Origin: Micromonospora noduli | Lineage (GTDB): Bacteria; Actinomycetota; Actinomycetes; Mycobacteriales; Micromonosporaceae | Assembly: GCF_003264365.1 (NCBI RefSeq) | Contig: NZ_PYAK01000011.1 | Span: 108,040 to 172,039 of the forward strand | DNA: 64,000 nucleotides | Reading direction: 5' to 3' | Part shown: in pieces, positions 15,471-24,164 of the stretch | How positions within the stretch are numbered: position 1 is the first letter of the stretch | Layout of the letters: every line of letters begins with the position of its first letter | The notes under the pieces: model-generated | Seen by the model: the letters and a program-made list of their open reading frames with translations, nothing else | Database searches by the model: none | Told to the model about the DNA's origin: nothing | Translations under genes and position numbers: made by a program

Positions 15471-15932
15471 TCAGCGCTGCGTCGGCGGCTCCGGGCGACG
15501 GCCCAGCACGTCGTCGAGCGCCCCACGCTGCTGGCCGGGGGTGGTGTGACCGGCGGAGACCAGGGCGTCCCGGATCTCGGTGAGCAGCTTGACCTCCTCG
15601 CTCGGTGCCGAGGGCGGCGGCTCCTCGCCCCGACGCCGCCGCTCGGCCAGCTTGTTCATCGGGAACACCACGAAGAAGTAGAGCACCGCCGCGGTGAGCA
15701 GGAAGGTGATCAGGGCGTTGATGAACCCCGCCCAGTCCATGTAGTTGTCCTTGGTGATCTCCCACCTCCCGGCCGACAGGCCAGTGCCCCCACCGAGTGC
15801 CTTGATGAGCGGTTCGAGGAACGACTTGGTGAGTTGTGTGACCACGCCGGTGAACGCGGCGCCGATCACGATGCCGACCGCCAGGTCGACGACGTTGCCG
15901 CGCATGATGAAGTCTTTGAAGCCCTTGAGCAT
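15471..15932 (-). CDS. mscL: Large-conductance mechanosensitive channel MscL
   Basis: A 153-residue protein beginning MLKGFKDFIMRGNVVDLAVG, the MscL N-terminal amphipathic helix and first transmembrane helix (about 15-45). A second transmembrane helix lies near 75-100 (FINALITFLLTAAVLYFFVVFPMNKL) and a cytoplasmic charged tail follows. The pentameric channel opens under membrane tension to release solutes during osmotic downshock. The ATG at 15932 has GGGAG about seven bases upstream; a longer open frame lacks support. The tail is longer than in E. coli MscL, as is usual in actinomycetes. Confidence 0.95.
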   Translation of the reverse strand: MLKGFKDFIMRGNVVDLAVGIVIGAAFTGVVTQLTKSFLEPLIKALGGGTGLSAGRWEITKDNYMDWAGFINALITFLLTAAVLYFFVVFPMNKLAERRRRGEEPPPSAPSEEVKLLTEIRDALVSAGHTTPGQQRGALDDVLGRRPEPPTQR

Positions 15933-15971
15933 TCGTACTCCCGAGGTGTCCGCTTTTCTGTCGGGCACAAC

Positions 15972-16688
15972 CTATGCCCGTTCGGCGGGTTCCAGAAAAG
16001 CGCCGGCTTCGAGCGCCGCCCGGCCGGGATCGCCGGCCCGGATCGCCTCGACCAGCCGGGTGTGGTCGACGTAGCGCTCGGGGGTGAGCTCCCCGCCCAT
16101 GGCCTGGGCGACAGTGCTGCGCAGGGCGGTGCCCACCGAGGCGTACAGCTCGGCGAGCATGGCGTTGTGCGCGGCGGCGACCACCGCCGTGTGCAGTGCC
16201 GCGTCGGCCTCGACGAACGCGTCGACCCGGCCGCCGTGCCAGGCGGCCTCGCGCTGGGCGAGCGCGTCGTCGAGCGCCGCCAGGTCCTCCGGGGTACGCC
16301 TCAACGCGGCGAGCCGGGCGGCCTCCACCTCGAAGGCGCGGCGTACCTCGATGACCTCGGTCATCCGGTCGTCGCCGAGTCGGCGGGCGACCACCGGTGC
16401 CAGTTCGTCGGTGGACACCACGTAGGTGCCGGAGCCCTGCCTGCACTCCAGCACCCCGGCGTGCACCAGGGCGCGGACCGCCTCGCGGACCGTGTTGCGC
16501 CCGACACCCAGCGCGGCGACCAGTTGTGGCTCGGTGGGGATGCGCCCGCCGACGGGCCATTCGCCGCCGAGGATCCGGGCGCGGAGTTGCTCGGTGGTCT
16601 GCCGGACGCGGTGGCCGCGGGGCGGCACGGTGGGCTGGCCGCGGGGCGGTGCCGGCGGGGCGGAGGGGAAATCAACCGACGGTGGCAC
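15972..16688 (-). CDS. GntR/FadR-family transcriptional regulator
   Basis: A 238-residue protein: a winged helix at about 28-92 (LRARILGGEWPVGGRIPTEP, VGRNTVREAVRALVHAGVLE, GSGTYVV) and an all-helical FCD domain (about 105-230). The FCD domain has the metal-ligand pattern around EADAALHTAVV and later His residues. It senses a small acid-like ligand. It diverges from an MFS gene 50 bases away, which is its likely target. The GTG start at 16688 is near a partly symmetric GGT-acatc-ACC sequence (16691-16703). Confidence 0.85.
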   Translation of the reverse strand: MPPSVDFPSAPPAPPRGQPTVPPRGHRVRQTTEQLRARILGGEWPVGGRIPTEPQLVAALGVGRNTVREAVRALVHAGVLECRQGSGTYVVSTDELAPVVARRLGDDRMTEVIEVRRAFEVEAARLAALRRTPEDLAALDDALAQREAAWHGGRVDAFVEADAALHTAVVAAAHNAMLAELYASVGTALRSTVAQAMGGELTPERYVDHTRLVEAIRAGDPGRAALEAGAFLEPAERA

Positions 16689-16725
16689 TGGTTACATCAC
16701 CGGTCCCAAATTCATCCCATGATTG

Positions 16726-16731
16726 TAGGTT
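16726..16731 (+). promoter_or_regulatory. Leaderless-type -10 box TAGGTT
   Basis: Seven bases before the ATG at 16739 of the MFS gene. Confidence 0.55.
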
Positions 16732-16738
16732 AAGGGTC

Positions 16739-18019
16739 ATGACCCCGCCACCAACCGCCGCTCCGGCACTGCCCGCCCCCGTCGCCGTCGACCCTCGCCC
16801 GACGCGGGACCCCGGCACCGGCCGGCGGACGCACCCGGCGACCGGTGGCGCGCTGGTGCTGGTCGGGATGCTGCTGGTCGCACTCAACCTGCGCGCCGTG
16901 GTGACGAGCCTCGGCGCACTGCTCGACGAGGTTCGCGACGGGCTGGGCCTCTCCGGTGTCACCGCCGGTCTGGTCACCACCCTGCCGACCATCGCGTTCG
17001 CCGGCCTCGGCGCGCTCACCCCGTGGCTGGTCCGCCGGGTGGCGCCGGCCCGGGTGCTGGTGGTCGCCATGTTCGCCCTCGCCGTGGGCCAGGTGCTCCG
17101 GGTAATCACCGACTCGGCCTTGATCTTCGTGCTCACCAGCGCGCTGGCGCTGTCCGGCATCGCGGTCGCCAACATCCTGCTGCCGATGCTGGTCAAGCAG
17201 CACTTCCCACACCGCACCGGCCTGGTCACCGGGGCGTACACGATGGCGTTGACAGTGGGCACGACGGTGGCCGCCGCCTCCGCGGTGCCGATCGCGCACG
17301 CCTTCGGGTCGTGGCGGGCCGGGCTCGGCGTCTGGGCCGCGATGGCCGCGGTGGCCGTACTCCCGTGGGTGCCGCTGGCGCTGCGGACCCGCGCCGCGGC
17401 GCGGCGGGCGACCCCGACGGCGGTCGTCGCCACGCCGGCGCGGGTCCGGCCGGCGCGGACCCGGCTCGGCTGGGCGATGGCCGTCTACTTCGGGGCGCAG
17501 TCGCTCAGCGGGTACGCGATCATGGGCTGGCTGGCCCAGCTGTTCCGCGACGCCGGTTACCAGCCGGAGTCGGCCGGGCTGCTGCTCGCCGGGGTGACCG
17601 CGCTCGGCGTGCCGATCGCGCTGCTGATGCCCACCCTGGCCGGTCGGCTGGGCACCCTGCGACCGCTGGTGCTCGGGCTGACCACCGCGTCGGCGCTGGC
17701 CTACCTGGGGTTGGCGCTCGCACCGCACGGTGCCGCGCTGCTCTGGGTCGCCCTGCTGGCGATCGGTCAGGGAGCGTTCCCGATGATCCTGACCGCCATC
17801 GGCCTACGCGCCCGCACCGCCGAGGGCACTGTCGCGCTCTCCGCGTTCGCGCAGAGCACCGGGTACGTGATCGCCGCCCTCGGCCCGCTGATGGTCGGCA
17901 TCCTCTACGAGGCCACCGGCGGCTGGACCGCGCCGATCGGGTTCCTGCTGGGTGCCCTTGCCGTGCAGACGACGGCGGGCATGGCGATCGCTCGTCCCCG
18001 TTACGTCGAGGACGAGTGA
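16739..18019 (+). CDS. CynX/NimT-family MFS transporter
   Basis: A 426-residue transporter with 12 predicted helices. LVALNLRAVVTSLGALLDEV (about 44-63) is the family's N-terminal signature, and FPHRTGLVTGAYTMALTVG (about 158) matches its central motif. Members include CynX (cyanate) and NimT (2-nitroimidazole efflux); the substrate is unknown here. The ATG at 16739 follows TAGGTT by 7 bases, and AAGGG could also serve as a ribosome site. The divergent GntR regulator probably controls it. Confidence 0.85.
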   Translation: MTPPPTAAPALPAPVAVDPRPTRDPGTGRRTHPATGGALVLVGMLLVALNLRAVVTSLGALLDEVRDGLGLSGVTAGLVTTLPTIAFAGLGALTPWLVRRVAPARVLVVAMFALAVGQVLRVITDSALIFVLTSALALSGIAVANILLPMLVKQHFPHRTGLVTGAYTMALTVGTTVAAASAVPIAHAFGSWRAGLGVWAAMAAVAVLPWVPLALRTRAAARRATPTAVVATPARVRPARTRLGWAMAVYFGAQSLSGYAIMGWLAQLFRDAGYQPESAGLLLAGVTALGVPIALLMPTLAGRLGTLRPLVLGLTTASALAYLGLALAPHGAALLWVALLAIGQGAFPMILTAIGLRARTAEGTVALSAFAQSTGYVIAALGPLMVGILYEATGGWTAPIGFLLGALAVQTTAGMAIARPRYVEDE

Positions 18020-18032
18020 CGCACGCGGACGG

Positions 18033-18389
18033 TCAGGAGGAAGCCGGCGTCGATTCGCCGGCGACTGCCTCATCCACCGTCGGGTAGGTGTGCAGCACCT
18101 CGACCAGCCCGCTCACCTCAAGGATGCGCAGCACGCCGCGCTGCGGGGCGGCCAGCCGGACCACGCCGCCAGCCTCGTCGCAGCTGTTCTTGGCGCGGAC
18201 GAAGACCGACAGACCGGTCGAGTCGCAGAACGAGACGTCCGCCAGGTCGAACACCAGCCGGTTGCGGCCCTTGTCGAGCAGGTCGGTGATCTGGTCCTGC
18301 AGCTGCGGTGCAGTGGCCATGTCCAGCTCGCCCGCGACCGCCACGACGACCACGTCGCCGCGTTGTTCCGTGTGCACCGTCAACGACAT
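18033..18389 (-). CDS. Anti-anti-sigma factor (STAS domain)
   Basis: A 118-residue single STAS domain. GDVVVVAVAGELDMATAP opens the fold and FCDSTGLSVF (about 55-64) carries the conserved Ser that partner kinases phosphorylate. Unphosphorylated, such proteins bind an anti-sigma kinase and free the sigma factor. AGGAGGT lies 8 bases before the ATG. It converges with the MFS gene and diverges from the RsbR-S-T cluster beginning at 18553, so it is a plausible partner of that cluster. Confidence 0.88.
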   Translation of the reverse strand: MSLTVHTEQRGDVVVVAVAGELDMATAPQLQDQITDLLDKGRNRLVFDLADVSFCDSTGLSVFVRAKNSCDEAGGVVRLAAPQRGVLRILEVSGLVEVLHTYPTVDEAVAGESTPASS

Positions 18390-18552
18390 TCGCCAGACCT
18401 CCTGTTATCGGGGGAACGGTATCCCACGACCACGGTCGGAGGTAGAACGGGAGCCCTGATCCGGTGGCCATCATCATTCCGTTGCTACGGGGCAAGTAGT
18501 TGGTCAGGCCCCGGTGATAGAGTCCGCCCGGTCCAGGTCAAGGGGGTTCGAA

Positions 18553-19413
18553 ATGGCGTTGAGCACCGAAGAAAGTGGTCGGTTCGCCGCGCTGCTGAGC
18601 GGGCAGGACGAACGGGTCACGACTCGGTGGACCGAGATCGTCACCAGTTCGTTGCGAGGCCGGCTGAGCCAGGCGGAGCTGCGCCGACAGGTTCAGGACC
18701 TGCATCGCGCCATCGTCTCCACGGGCGAACAGGGCATCATCGAGCTGTCCGCCGACAGCGCCGCCGAACTGCGCGCCGCGCTCTCCGAGCTGTCCCGTGG
18801 CCGGGCCCGGCAGGGCTTCTCCGCCACCGAGACCACTGTCAGCATCTTCGCGCTGAAGGACGTGCTGGCCGAGCTGGTGCAGGAGAGCGGCGGCCCGAAC
18901 GCGCTGCAGGACTACGTCGCCTTCTCGAAGCTGGTCGACGAGATGGGCCTGTTCACCTTCGAGAGCTTCGTCCGCACCCGGGAGAGCCTGATCGCCGATC
19001 AGGCCGAGCAGTTGCTCGAGCTCTCCACGCCGGTGGTCAAGCTCTGGGAGGGCGTCGTCGCCGTCCCGCTGGTCGGCACCCTCGACTCGGCCCGGGCCCA
19101 GGTCGTCATGGAGCGGCTGCTGCAGACCCTTGTCGACACCAGCTCGCCGTACGCGATCATCGACATCACCGGCGTACCGGCGGTGGACACCCAGGTCGCC
19201 CAGCACATCCTGAAGACCGTGGTGGCCGCCCGGCTGATGGGCGCCGACTGCATCATCTCCGGCATCCGTCCGCAGATCGCGCAGACCATCGTCGCGCTCG
19301 GCATCGAGTTCGGCGACATCGCCACCAAGGCGAGCCTCGCCGACGCGCTGCGCCACGTGCTGCGGCTCAACGGGGTGGAGACCGCCCGCCGCCAGCCGCG
19401 CCGGGACGCCTGA
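18553..19413 (+). CDS. rsbR: RsbR-like stressosome protein
   Basis: A 286-residue protein. Residues about 1-150 are an all-helical RsbR N-terminal sensor-like domain (globin-like fold in the family). Residues about 165-275 are a STAS domain (VVKLWEGVVAVPLVGTLDSA, then AIIDITGVPAVDTQVAQHIL). The Thr in DTQVA is at the site phosphorylated by RsbT in Bacillus. The ATG at 18553 has AAGGGGG upstream. Its stop overlaps the RsbS start. RsbR and RsbS build the stressosome core. Confidence 0.87.
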   Translation: MALSTEESGRFAALLSGQDERVTTRWTEIVTSSLRGRLSQAELRRQVQDLHRAIVSTGEQGIIELSADSAAELRAALSELSRGRARQGFSATETTVSIFALKDVLAELVQESGGPNALQDYVAFSKLVDEMGLFTFESFVRTRESLIADQAEQLLELSTPVVKLWEGVVAVPLVGTLDSARAQVVMERLLQTLVDTSSPYAIIDITGVPAVDTQVAQHILKTVVAARLMGADCIISGIRPQIAQTIVALGIEFGDIATKASLADALRHVLRLNGVETARRQPRRDA

Positions 19414-19823
19414 TGGAGAGGGTTCCGATCCTCAAGATCGGTGACATCCTGCTCGTCTCCATCCAGCTCGACATGTCCGACCAGACGGCGGTCCAGCTCC
19501 AGGAGGACCTGGCCGAGCGGATCGTCGCGACCGGCTGCCACGGCGTCATCATCGACATCACGGCACTGGACATCGTCGACTCCTTCGTCGGGCGGATGCT
19601 CTCCACCATCGCGTCGATCTCCAAGGTGCTGGACGCGGAAACGGTGGTGGTCGGGATGCGTCCGGCCGTCGCCATCACCCTTGTCGAACTCGGGCTGTCA
19701 CTGAACGGCATCCGTACCGCGCTGAACGTGGAGCGCGGCATGGAGCTGATCGCGGCGGCCCACGCCGACGAGCTCGACTACCAGCTCGACGACGATCCGG
19801 ACGCCGAGACGGCCACGCCGTGA
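19413..19823 (+). CDS. rsbS: RsbS-like STAS protein
   Basis: A 136-residue STAS protein. VPILKIGDILLVSIQLDMSD opens it, and GVIIDITALDIVDSFVGRML carries the Ser (about 58) at the RsbT phosphorylation position. The C-terminus is acidic (DDDPDAE). In stressosomes RsbS traps the RsbT kinase until phosphorylated. TGATG overlap with rsbR and a GTGA overlap with rsbT imply coupled translation and fixed stoichiometry. Confidence 0.9.
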   Translation: MERVPILKIGDILLVSIQLDMSDQTAVQLQEDLAERIVATGCHGVIIDITALDIVDSFVGRMLSTIASISKVLDAETVVVGMRPAVAITLVELGLSLNGIRTALNVERGMELIAAAHADELDYQLDDDPDAETATP

Positions 19824-20239
19824 CCGCGGGCATCGACCTGGGCCAGCCACAGGCGCAGTCGGTCCGGAGCGATGAGGACGTGGTGCGCGTCCGGCAGTTG
19901 GTCCGCGCCGTGGCGGTGGCCAGCAAGCTGTCCCTCGTCGACCAGACCAAGGTGGTCACCGCGGCGAGCGAGTTGGCCCGCAACACCCTGGTGTACGGCG
20001 GTGGCGGTTCGGTCGAGGTGACGGTCGTGGAAAACGGCCGCCGCAAGGGCGTGCAGATCGTGTTCGCCGACTCCGGGCCGGGCATCGCGGACCTCGACCT
20101 GGCCATGACCGACGGCTACACCAGCGGTGGCGGCCTCGGCCTCGGGCTCAGCGGGTCGCGACGCCTGGTCGACGAGTTCCAGATCGAGACGTCAGTGGAG
20201 ACCGGGACGCGGATCACGGTCACCAAGTGGTCCAGGTGA
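19820..20239 (+). CDS. rsbT: RsbT-like serine/threonine kinase
   Basis: A 139-residue GHKL kinase. The N box is ASELARNTLVYGG (about 53-65), the G1 box FADSGPGI (about 84) and the G2 region TSGGGLGLGLSGSRRLVDEF (about 100-120). RsbT phosphorylates RsbR and RsbS, leaves the stressosome and activates a downstream phosphatase. The GTG start overlaps the rsbS stop by four bases, and the 3' end overlaps the next gene by 13 bases. Confidence 0.9.
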   Translation: MTAGIDLGQPQAQSVRSDEDVVRVRQLVRAVAVASKLSLVDQTKVVTAASELARNTLVYGGGGSVEVTVVENGRRKGVQIVFADSGPGIADLDLAMTDGYTSGGGLGLGLSGSRRLVDEFQIETSVETGTRITVTKWSR

Positions 20240-21249
20240 ACGGCGACGCGGTCACCGACAGTGGCATCTGGTTCCGGGTGGAGGCCAGCAGCGCGGCGAG
20301 CGCCGTCCGGCGGGCCGCCGAACGCCTCGGCGCACAGGTGGAAATGGGCGAGGCACGCATCGCCGACCTGGCCATCGTCGCGGCCGAGCTGACCAGTAAC
20401 CTGGTCAAACACGCCGACGAGGGCGTCCTGCTGCTCCGGCCGGTACGCCGCGCCGGGCAGGCCGGGGTGGAGTTGGTGGCCATCGACTCCGGGCCGGGCA
20501 TGGCCGACCTGACCGTCTCGTCCCAGGACGGGCACTCCACCACCGGCACACTCGGCATTGGTCTGGGTGCCATCGTCCGGCAGGCCAGCTGGTTCGACGG
20601 ATACTCGCTGCCCGGCCGGGGCACCGTCCTCGCCGTGCAGGTCTGGCCGGCCGAGGCGGCACGGCCGTCCTGGGCCGGCGCCCTCACCCGTCCGCTGACC
20701 GGCGAGACGATCAGCGGCGACGGCTACGCCGTGCGGGTCGTCGACGGGCGGCACCAGGTGCTGGTCAGTGACGGGTTGGGGCACGGCCCGTTGGCCGGGG
20801 CCGCCACCGACGCCGCGCTGGCCGCGTTCCGCGACGCCCCGGCCGGCCCACCGGCGATGGTGGTCGGTCACCTGCACCGGAGCATGTCGCACACCCGGGG
20901 CGCCGCGCTCGCCGTCGGCGAGCTGCTGCCGGAGGCCGGGGTGCTGCACTACGCCGGCCTGGGCAACATCGCCGGCATGGTCGTCGAGGGTGACGGCCGC
21001 CGTCGAGGGCTGGTGTCGCTGCCCGGCATCGCCGGCCACCAGCGGCCGACGATCCGAGAGTACGACTACCCGTTCGGTCCCGGCGCCCGGCTGGTGATGC
21101 ACAGCGACGGGGTGGTCGACCGGTGGCGGATGACCGACTACCCGGGCCTGGCGGAGCGATCTCCGCTGGTCATGGCGGCGACCCTGCTCCGTGACGCGGG
21201 TGTGCGACGTGACGACGCCTGCGTACTGGTCGCGAGGTCGTGGGCATGA
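20227..21249 (+). CDS. HATPase-PP2C fusion (RsbT/RsbX-like)
   Basis: A 340-residue protein with two modules. Residues about 10-145 are a second GHKL ATPase (N box AAELTSNLVKHADE, G1 IDSGPGMAD, G2 TGTLGIGLGAIVRQ). Residues about 165-340 are a short SpoIIE/RsbX-type PP2C phosphatase (VLVSDGLGHGPLA, MHSDGVVDRW, DDACVLVAR). RsbX-type enzymes reset the stressosome by dephosphorylating RsbR and RsbS; having kinase and phosphatase in one chain suggests a self-contained switch. The GTG start overlaps rsbT and its stop overlaps the next gene (ATGA). Confidence 0.82.
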   Translation: MVQVNGDAVTDSGIWFRVEASSAASAVRRAAERLGAQVEMGEARIADLAIVAAELTSNLVKHADEGVLLLRPVRRAGQAGVELVAIDSGPGMADLTVSSQDGHSTTGTLGIGLGAIVRQASWFDGYSLPGRGTVLAVQVWPAEAARPSWAGALTRPLTGETISGDGYAVRVVDGRHQVLVSDGLGHGPLAGAATDAALAAFRDAPAGPPAMVVGHLHRSMSHTRGAALAVGELLPEAGVLHYAGLGNIAGMVVEGDGRRRGLVSLPGIAGHQRPTIREYDYPFGPGARLVMHSDGVVDRWRMTDYPGLAERSPLVMAATLLRDAGVRRDDACVLVARSWA

Positions 21250-22607
21250 TCGGGGAGCCGGCCGCGCTGCCGCTGCTCCAGATGGCACTGCGGGTCGAGC
21301 AGGACATCTTCGTGATCCGTCAGCGGGGGCGCGAGGTGGCCGCTGTGGTCGGCCTCGAACACCAGGACCAGGTGCGGATCGCCACCGCGCTCAGCGAGGT
21401 CGCCCGGGACCTGCTGCGGACGACCGGGGGAGCGGACGTCTCCTTCCACGTCGACGCGGGTGCCGACGGTCGGTTTCACCTGCGCGCCGACCTGGCCCCG
21501 GTGTCCCCGCTGCCCGACGATCGCTACGAACCGCAGTCCGGCGCGGTGTCCCGACTGGTCGACACACTGAGCGTGTTGACCGTCGAGGGGGTTACGGTCG
21601 TACGGATGTCCCGACGAGTCCCGGCCAACGCGCCGACGCCGACCCCGGAGCGGCTCGCCGAGTTCCGTACCGAACTCGGCCGCACCGCGCCGGGCAGTGC
21701 GCTGGACGAGTTGACAGTGCAGAACGGGCAGCTCATCTCTGCACTCGACGAGGTGCGCAGTCAGCGCGACGAGCTGGCCGTGCTGAACGAGGAGCTGGCC
21801 GAGACCAACCGCGGCGTGCTGGCGCTCTACAACCAGCTCACCGAGGAGTTGGAGGAGACCAACCGGGGCGTCGTGGCCCTCTACGCCGAGCTGGACGAGA
21901 AGTCGGCCCAGCTTCGCGCGGCGAGTGAGTCGAAGAGCCGGTTCCTGGCCAACGTGAGCCACGAGCTGCGCGCCCCGGTCACCGCGATCATCGGTCTGGG
22001 GCGGCTGCTCACCGACTCCGCCTCCGACCCGCTCACCGACGAGCAGGGCCGCCAGGTCGATCTGATCCGCTCCTCGGCGGCGGACCTGCTCAACCTGGTC
22101 AACGAACTCCTCGACCTGGCCAAGGCGGAGTCCGGCCGGATCGAGCCGGAGCTGGCCGAGGTCGACCTGCGGCCGGTCTTCGGTCAACTGCGCGGCACCC
22201 TGCGCGCGCTGGCCACCCGACCGGGGGTGGAGCTGGTCGTGGAGGAGCCCACCGGGCCGGCCCTGCTGCGCACCGACGAGGTGCTGCTCGGCCAGGTGCT
22301 GCGCAACCTGCTGCACAACGGGTTGAAGTTCACCGAGCGCGGCGAGGTGCGGCTGCGGGCCAACCAGAACGGCGACCGTTGGCAGTTCGAGGTCAGCGAC
22401 ACCGGGCCGGGCATCGCTCCCGAGCTGCACGACCGGATCTTCGAGGAGTTCTACCAGATCCCCGGAGCCACCCGGGTCGGCGGCACCGGCCTCGGTCTGC
22501 CGTACGCCCGGCGGTTGGTGACGCTGCTCGGCGGGACACTGGAGCTGGCCAGCGCGCCGGGCGAGGGCAGCACATTCACCGTCTCCCTACCCACCGGCGG
22601 GGCGTGA
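21246..22607 (+). CDS. Sensor histidine kinase, soluble, stressosome-linked
   Basis: A 453-residue kinase without membrane helices. Residues about 1-130 resemble an RsbT-like domain with a degenerate ATP site. Residues about 150-220 are a coiled coil with a near-repeated motif (ETNRGVLALYNQL, ETNRGVVALYAEL). HisKA follows with FLANVSHELRAPVTAIIG (His about 238) and then HATPase (N box LLHNGLKFTERG, G1 DTGPGIAP, G2 GTGLGLPYARRL). The ATG at 21246 overlaps the preceding stop. Its partner is probably the receiver-PP2C protein encoded next. Confidence 0.85.
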   Translation: MIGEPAALPLLQMALRVEQDIFVIRQRGREVAAVVGLEHQDQVRIATALSEVARDLLRTTGGADVSFHVDAGADGRFHLRADLAPVSPLPDDRYEPQSGAVSRLVDTLSVLTVEGVTVVRMSRRVPANAPTPTPERLAEFRTELGRTAPGSALDELTVQNGQLISALDEVRSQRDELAVLNEELAETNRGVLALYNQLTEELEETNRGVVALYAELDEKSAQLRAASESKSRFLANVSHELRAPVTAIIGLGRLLTDSASDPLTDEQGRQVDLIRSSAADLLNLVNELLDLAKAESGRIEPELAEVDLRPVFGQLRGTLRALATRPGVELVVEEPTGPALLRTDEVLLGQVLRNLLHNGLKFTERGEVRLRANQNGDRWQFEVSDTGPGIAPELHDRIFEEFYQIPGATRVGGTGLGLPYARRLVTLLGGTLELASAPGEGSTFTVSLPTGGA

Positions 22608-22620
22608 CGGCGTGGACGCC

Positions 22621-24150
22621 ATGCCGACAACCATCCTGGTGGTCGACGACAGTCGTACCAAGCGTTACCTGCTGGTCAGCTGGCTGACCCGGGCCGGGTT
22701 CACAGTGCTGGAGGCCGAGAACGGCGCCGATGCGTTGGCTCGGGTCGAGGTGGACCGGATCGATCTGGTGGTCCTTGACGTCCGGTTGCCCGACCTGAGC
22801 GGCTACGAGGTCTGCGAACAGATCAAGGCGCGGCACCCGGCGATGCCGGTGATCCACGTGTCGGCGCACGCTGTGGACGTGGCCGACCGCGCCCAGGGGC
22901 TGACCCGGGGCGCTGACGCGTACCTGACCGAGCCGATCGAGCCCGAGGAGCTGATCGCCACCACCCGGGCGGTGCTGCGCTACTACCAGGCCCGCCAGCG
23001 CGCTGAACTGCTCGCCGAGCGGCTGCTCGGGTTGGCCGACACGACCGTCGCGGTGCATGCGGCGCCGACGTTCGCGCGCCTGCTGGAGGCCGCTGCCGAG
23101 GGCGCCGCCCAGATCTTCAAGAGTCCGGCGGCGGTGATCGCCGAAACCTTCGACGGTGACTGCCTCGCGGGTGTCTGCGTCGGGCCCGGCGCGGTGGCCG
23201 CCGTGGTGCCGTGGGTCGTCGACGACAGCGGGGTGCCCACCGGTGCCACAGTCCGGGTGGAGACCCCGGCGAACTGGGCGCTCGTCGACTGGCCGGCGGA
23301 CGACACTGTGACAGTCGCCGCCGCCCGACTGCGCGAGGACCGGGCCCCGCTGTACGTGGTGGTCCCGACCGCCACCCAGACCGCGCGGACCCCGGTGCTC
23401 AAGCAGCTGGCTCAGGCGGTGGCGGCGGCCGTGGAGGGGCAGCGCTCCTTCGACGAGGAGCACCGGATCGCTGTCACCCTCCAACGCAGCCTGCTCCCGC
23501 GTGGGCTGCCCACCGTGGCCGGCCTGGACCTCGCGGTGCGCTACGAGCCGGCCAGCGCGCGGACCGAGGTGGGCGGCGACTTCTACGAGCTGGTGATGCT
23601 CGACGGGCATCTGCTGCTCGCGATCGGGGACGTCGCCGGCCACTCGCTGCACGCGGCGACCGTGATGGCCGAGCTGCGGCACGCGGTGCGGGCGTACGCG
23701 GTCGAGGGCCACCAGCCCGGCGAGATCCTGCACCGGGTCAACGAGCTGATGCGGACGCTGCTGCCGAACGAGGTGGCGACGCTCTGCGTACTGCTGATGC
23801 ACCCGCCGACCGGACACGTCCGGTTGGCCAGTGCCGGGCACCTTCCGCCGCTGATGATCATGGACGGCAAGGTCGAGTTCGTGCAGCACTCCGCGCCGCT
23901 GCTCGGCATCCGCGCCCCGCGCCCTGCCGATCTGGAGTTCGTGGTCCCGGCCGGGGCCACGCTGGTCTTCTACACCGACGGCCTGATCGAGCGACGGGAC
24001 GCCTCCATCGACGAGGGGCTGGCCGCGCTGGCCGGGGTCGCCGCGACTGTCGACGGTGACCTGGACCAGTTCTGCGCCCGACTGCTGGTGGAACTGGCTC
24101 CACCGGAGATCCAGGACGACGTCGCCGTGGTCGTCCTGCGGCGTCGCTGA
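22621..24150 (+). CDS. Receiver-PP2C (SpoIIE) response regulator
   Basis: A 509-residue protein. Residues 1-120 are a receiver domain (ILVVDDSRTKRYLL; phospho-acceptor Asp in VVLDVRLPDLSGYE; the usual Lys is replaced, DAYLTEPIEPEE). A divergent GAF-like segment spans about 140-270. A SpoIIE phosphatase covers about 290-505 (LQRSLLPRGLP, EVGGDFYELV, GDVAGHS, VFYTDGLIERR, DDVAVVVL). RsbU/RssB-like proteins of this type dephosphorylate a STAS antagonist on signal. An alternative GTG start is at 22612. It closes the six-gene cluster. Confidence 0.88.
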   Translation: MPTTILVVDDSRTKRYLLVSWLTRAGFTVLEAENGADALARVEVDRIDLVVLDVRLPDLSGYEVCEQIKARHPAMPVIHVSAHAVDVADRAQGLTRGADAYLTEPIEPEELIATTRAVLRYYQARQRAELLAERLLGLADTTVAVHAAPTFARLLEAAAEGAAQIFKSPAAVIAETFDGDCLAGVCVGPGAVAAVVPWVVDDSGVPTGATVRVETPANWALVDWPADDTVTVAAARLREDRAPLYVVVPTATQTARTPVLKQLAQAVAAAVEGQRSFDEEHRIAVTLQRSLLPRGLPTVAGLDLAVRYEPASARTEVGGDFYELVMLDGHLLLAIGDVAGHSLHAATVMAELRHAVRAYAVEGHQPGEILHRVNELMRTLLPNEVATLCVLLMHPPTGHVRLASAGHLPPLMIMDGKVEFVQHSAPLLGIRAPRPADLEFVVPAGATLVFYTDGLIERRDASIDEGLAALAGVAATVDGDLDQFCARLLVELAPPEIQDDVAVVVLRRR

Positions 24151-24164
24151 TCTGTCAGCTCTCC

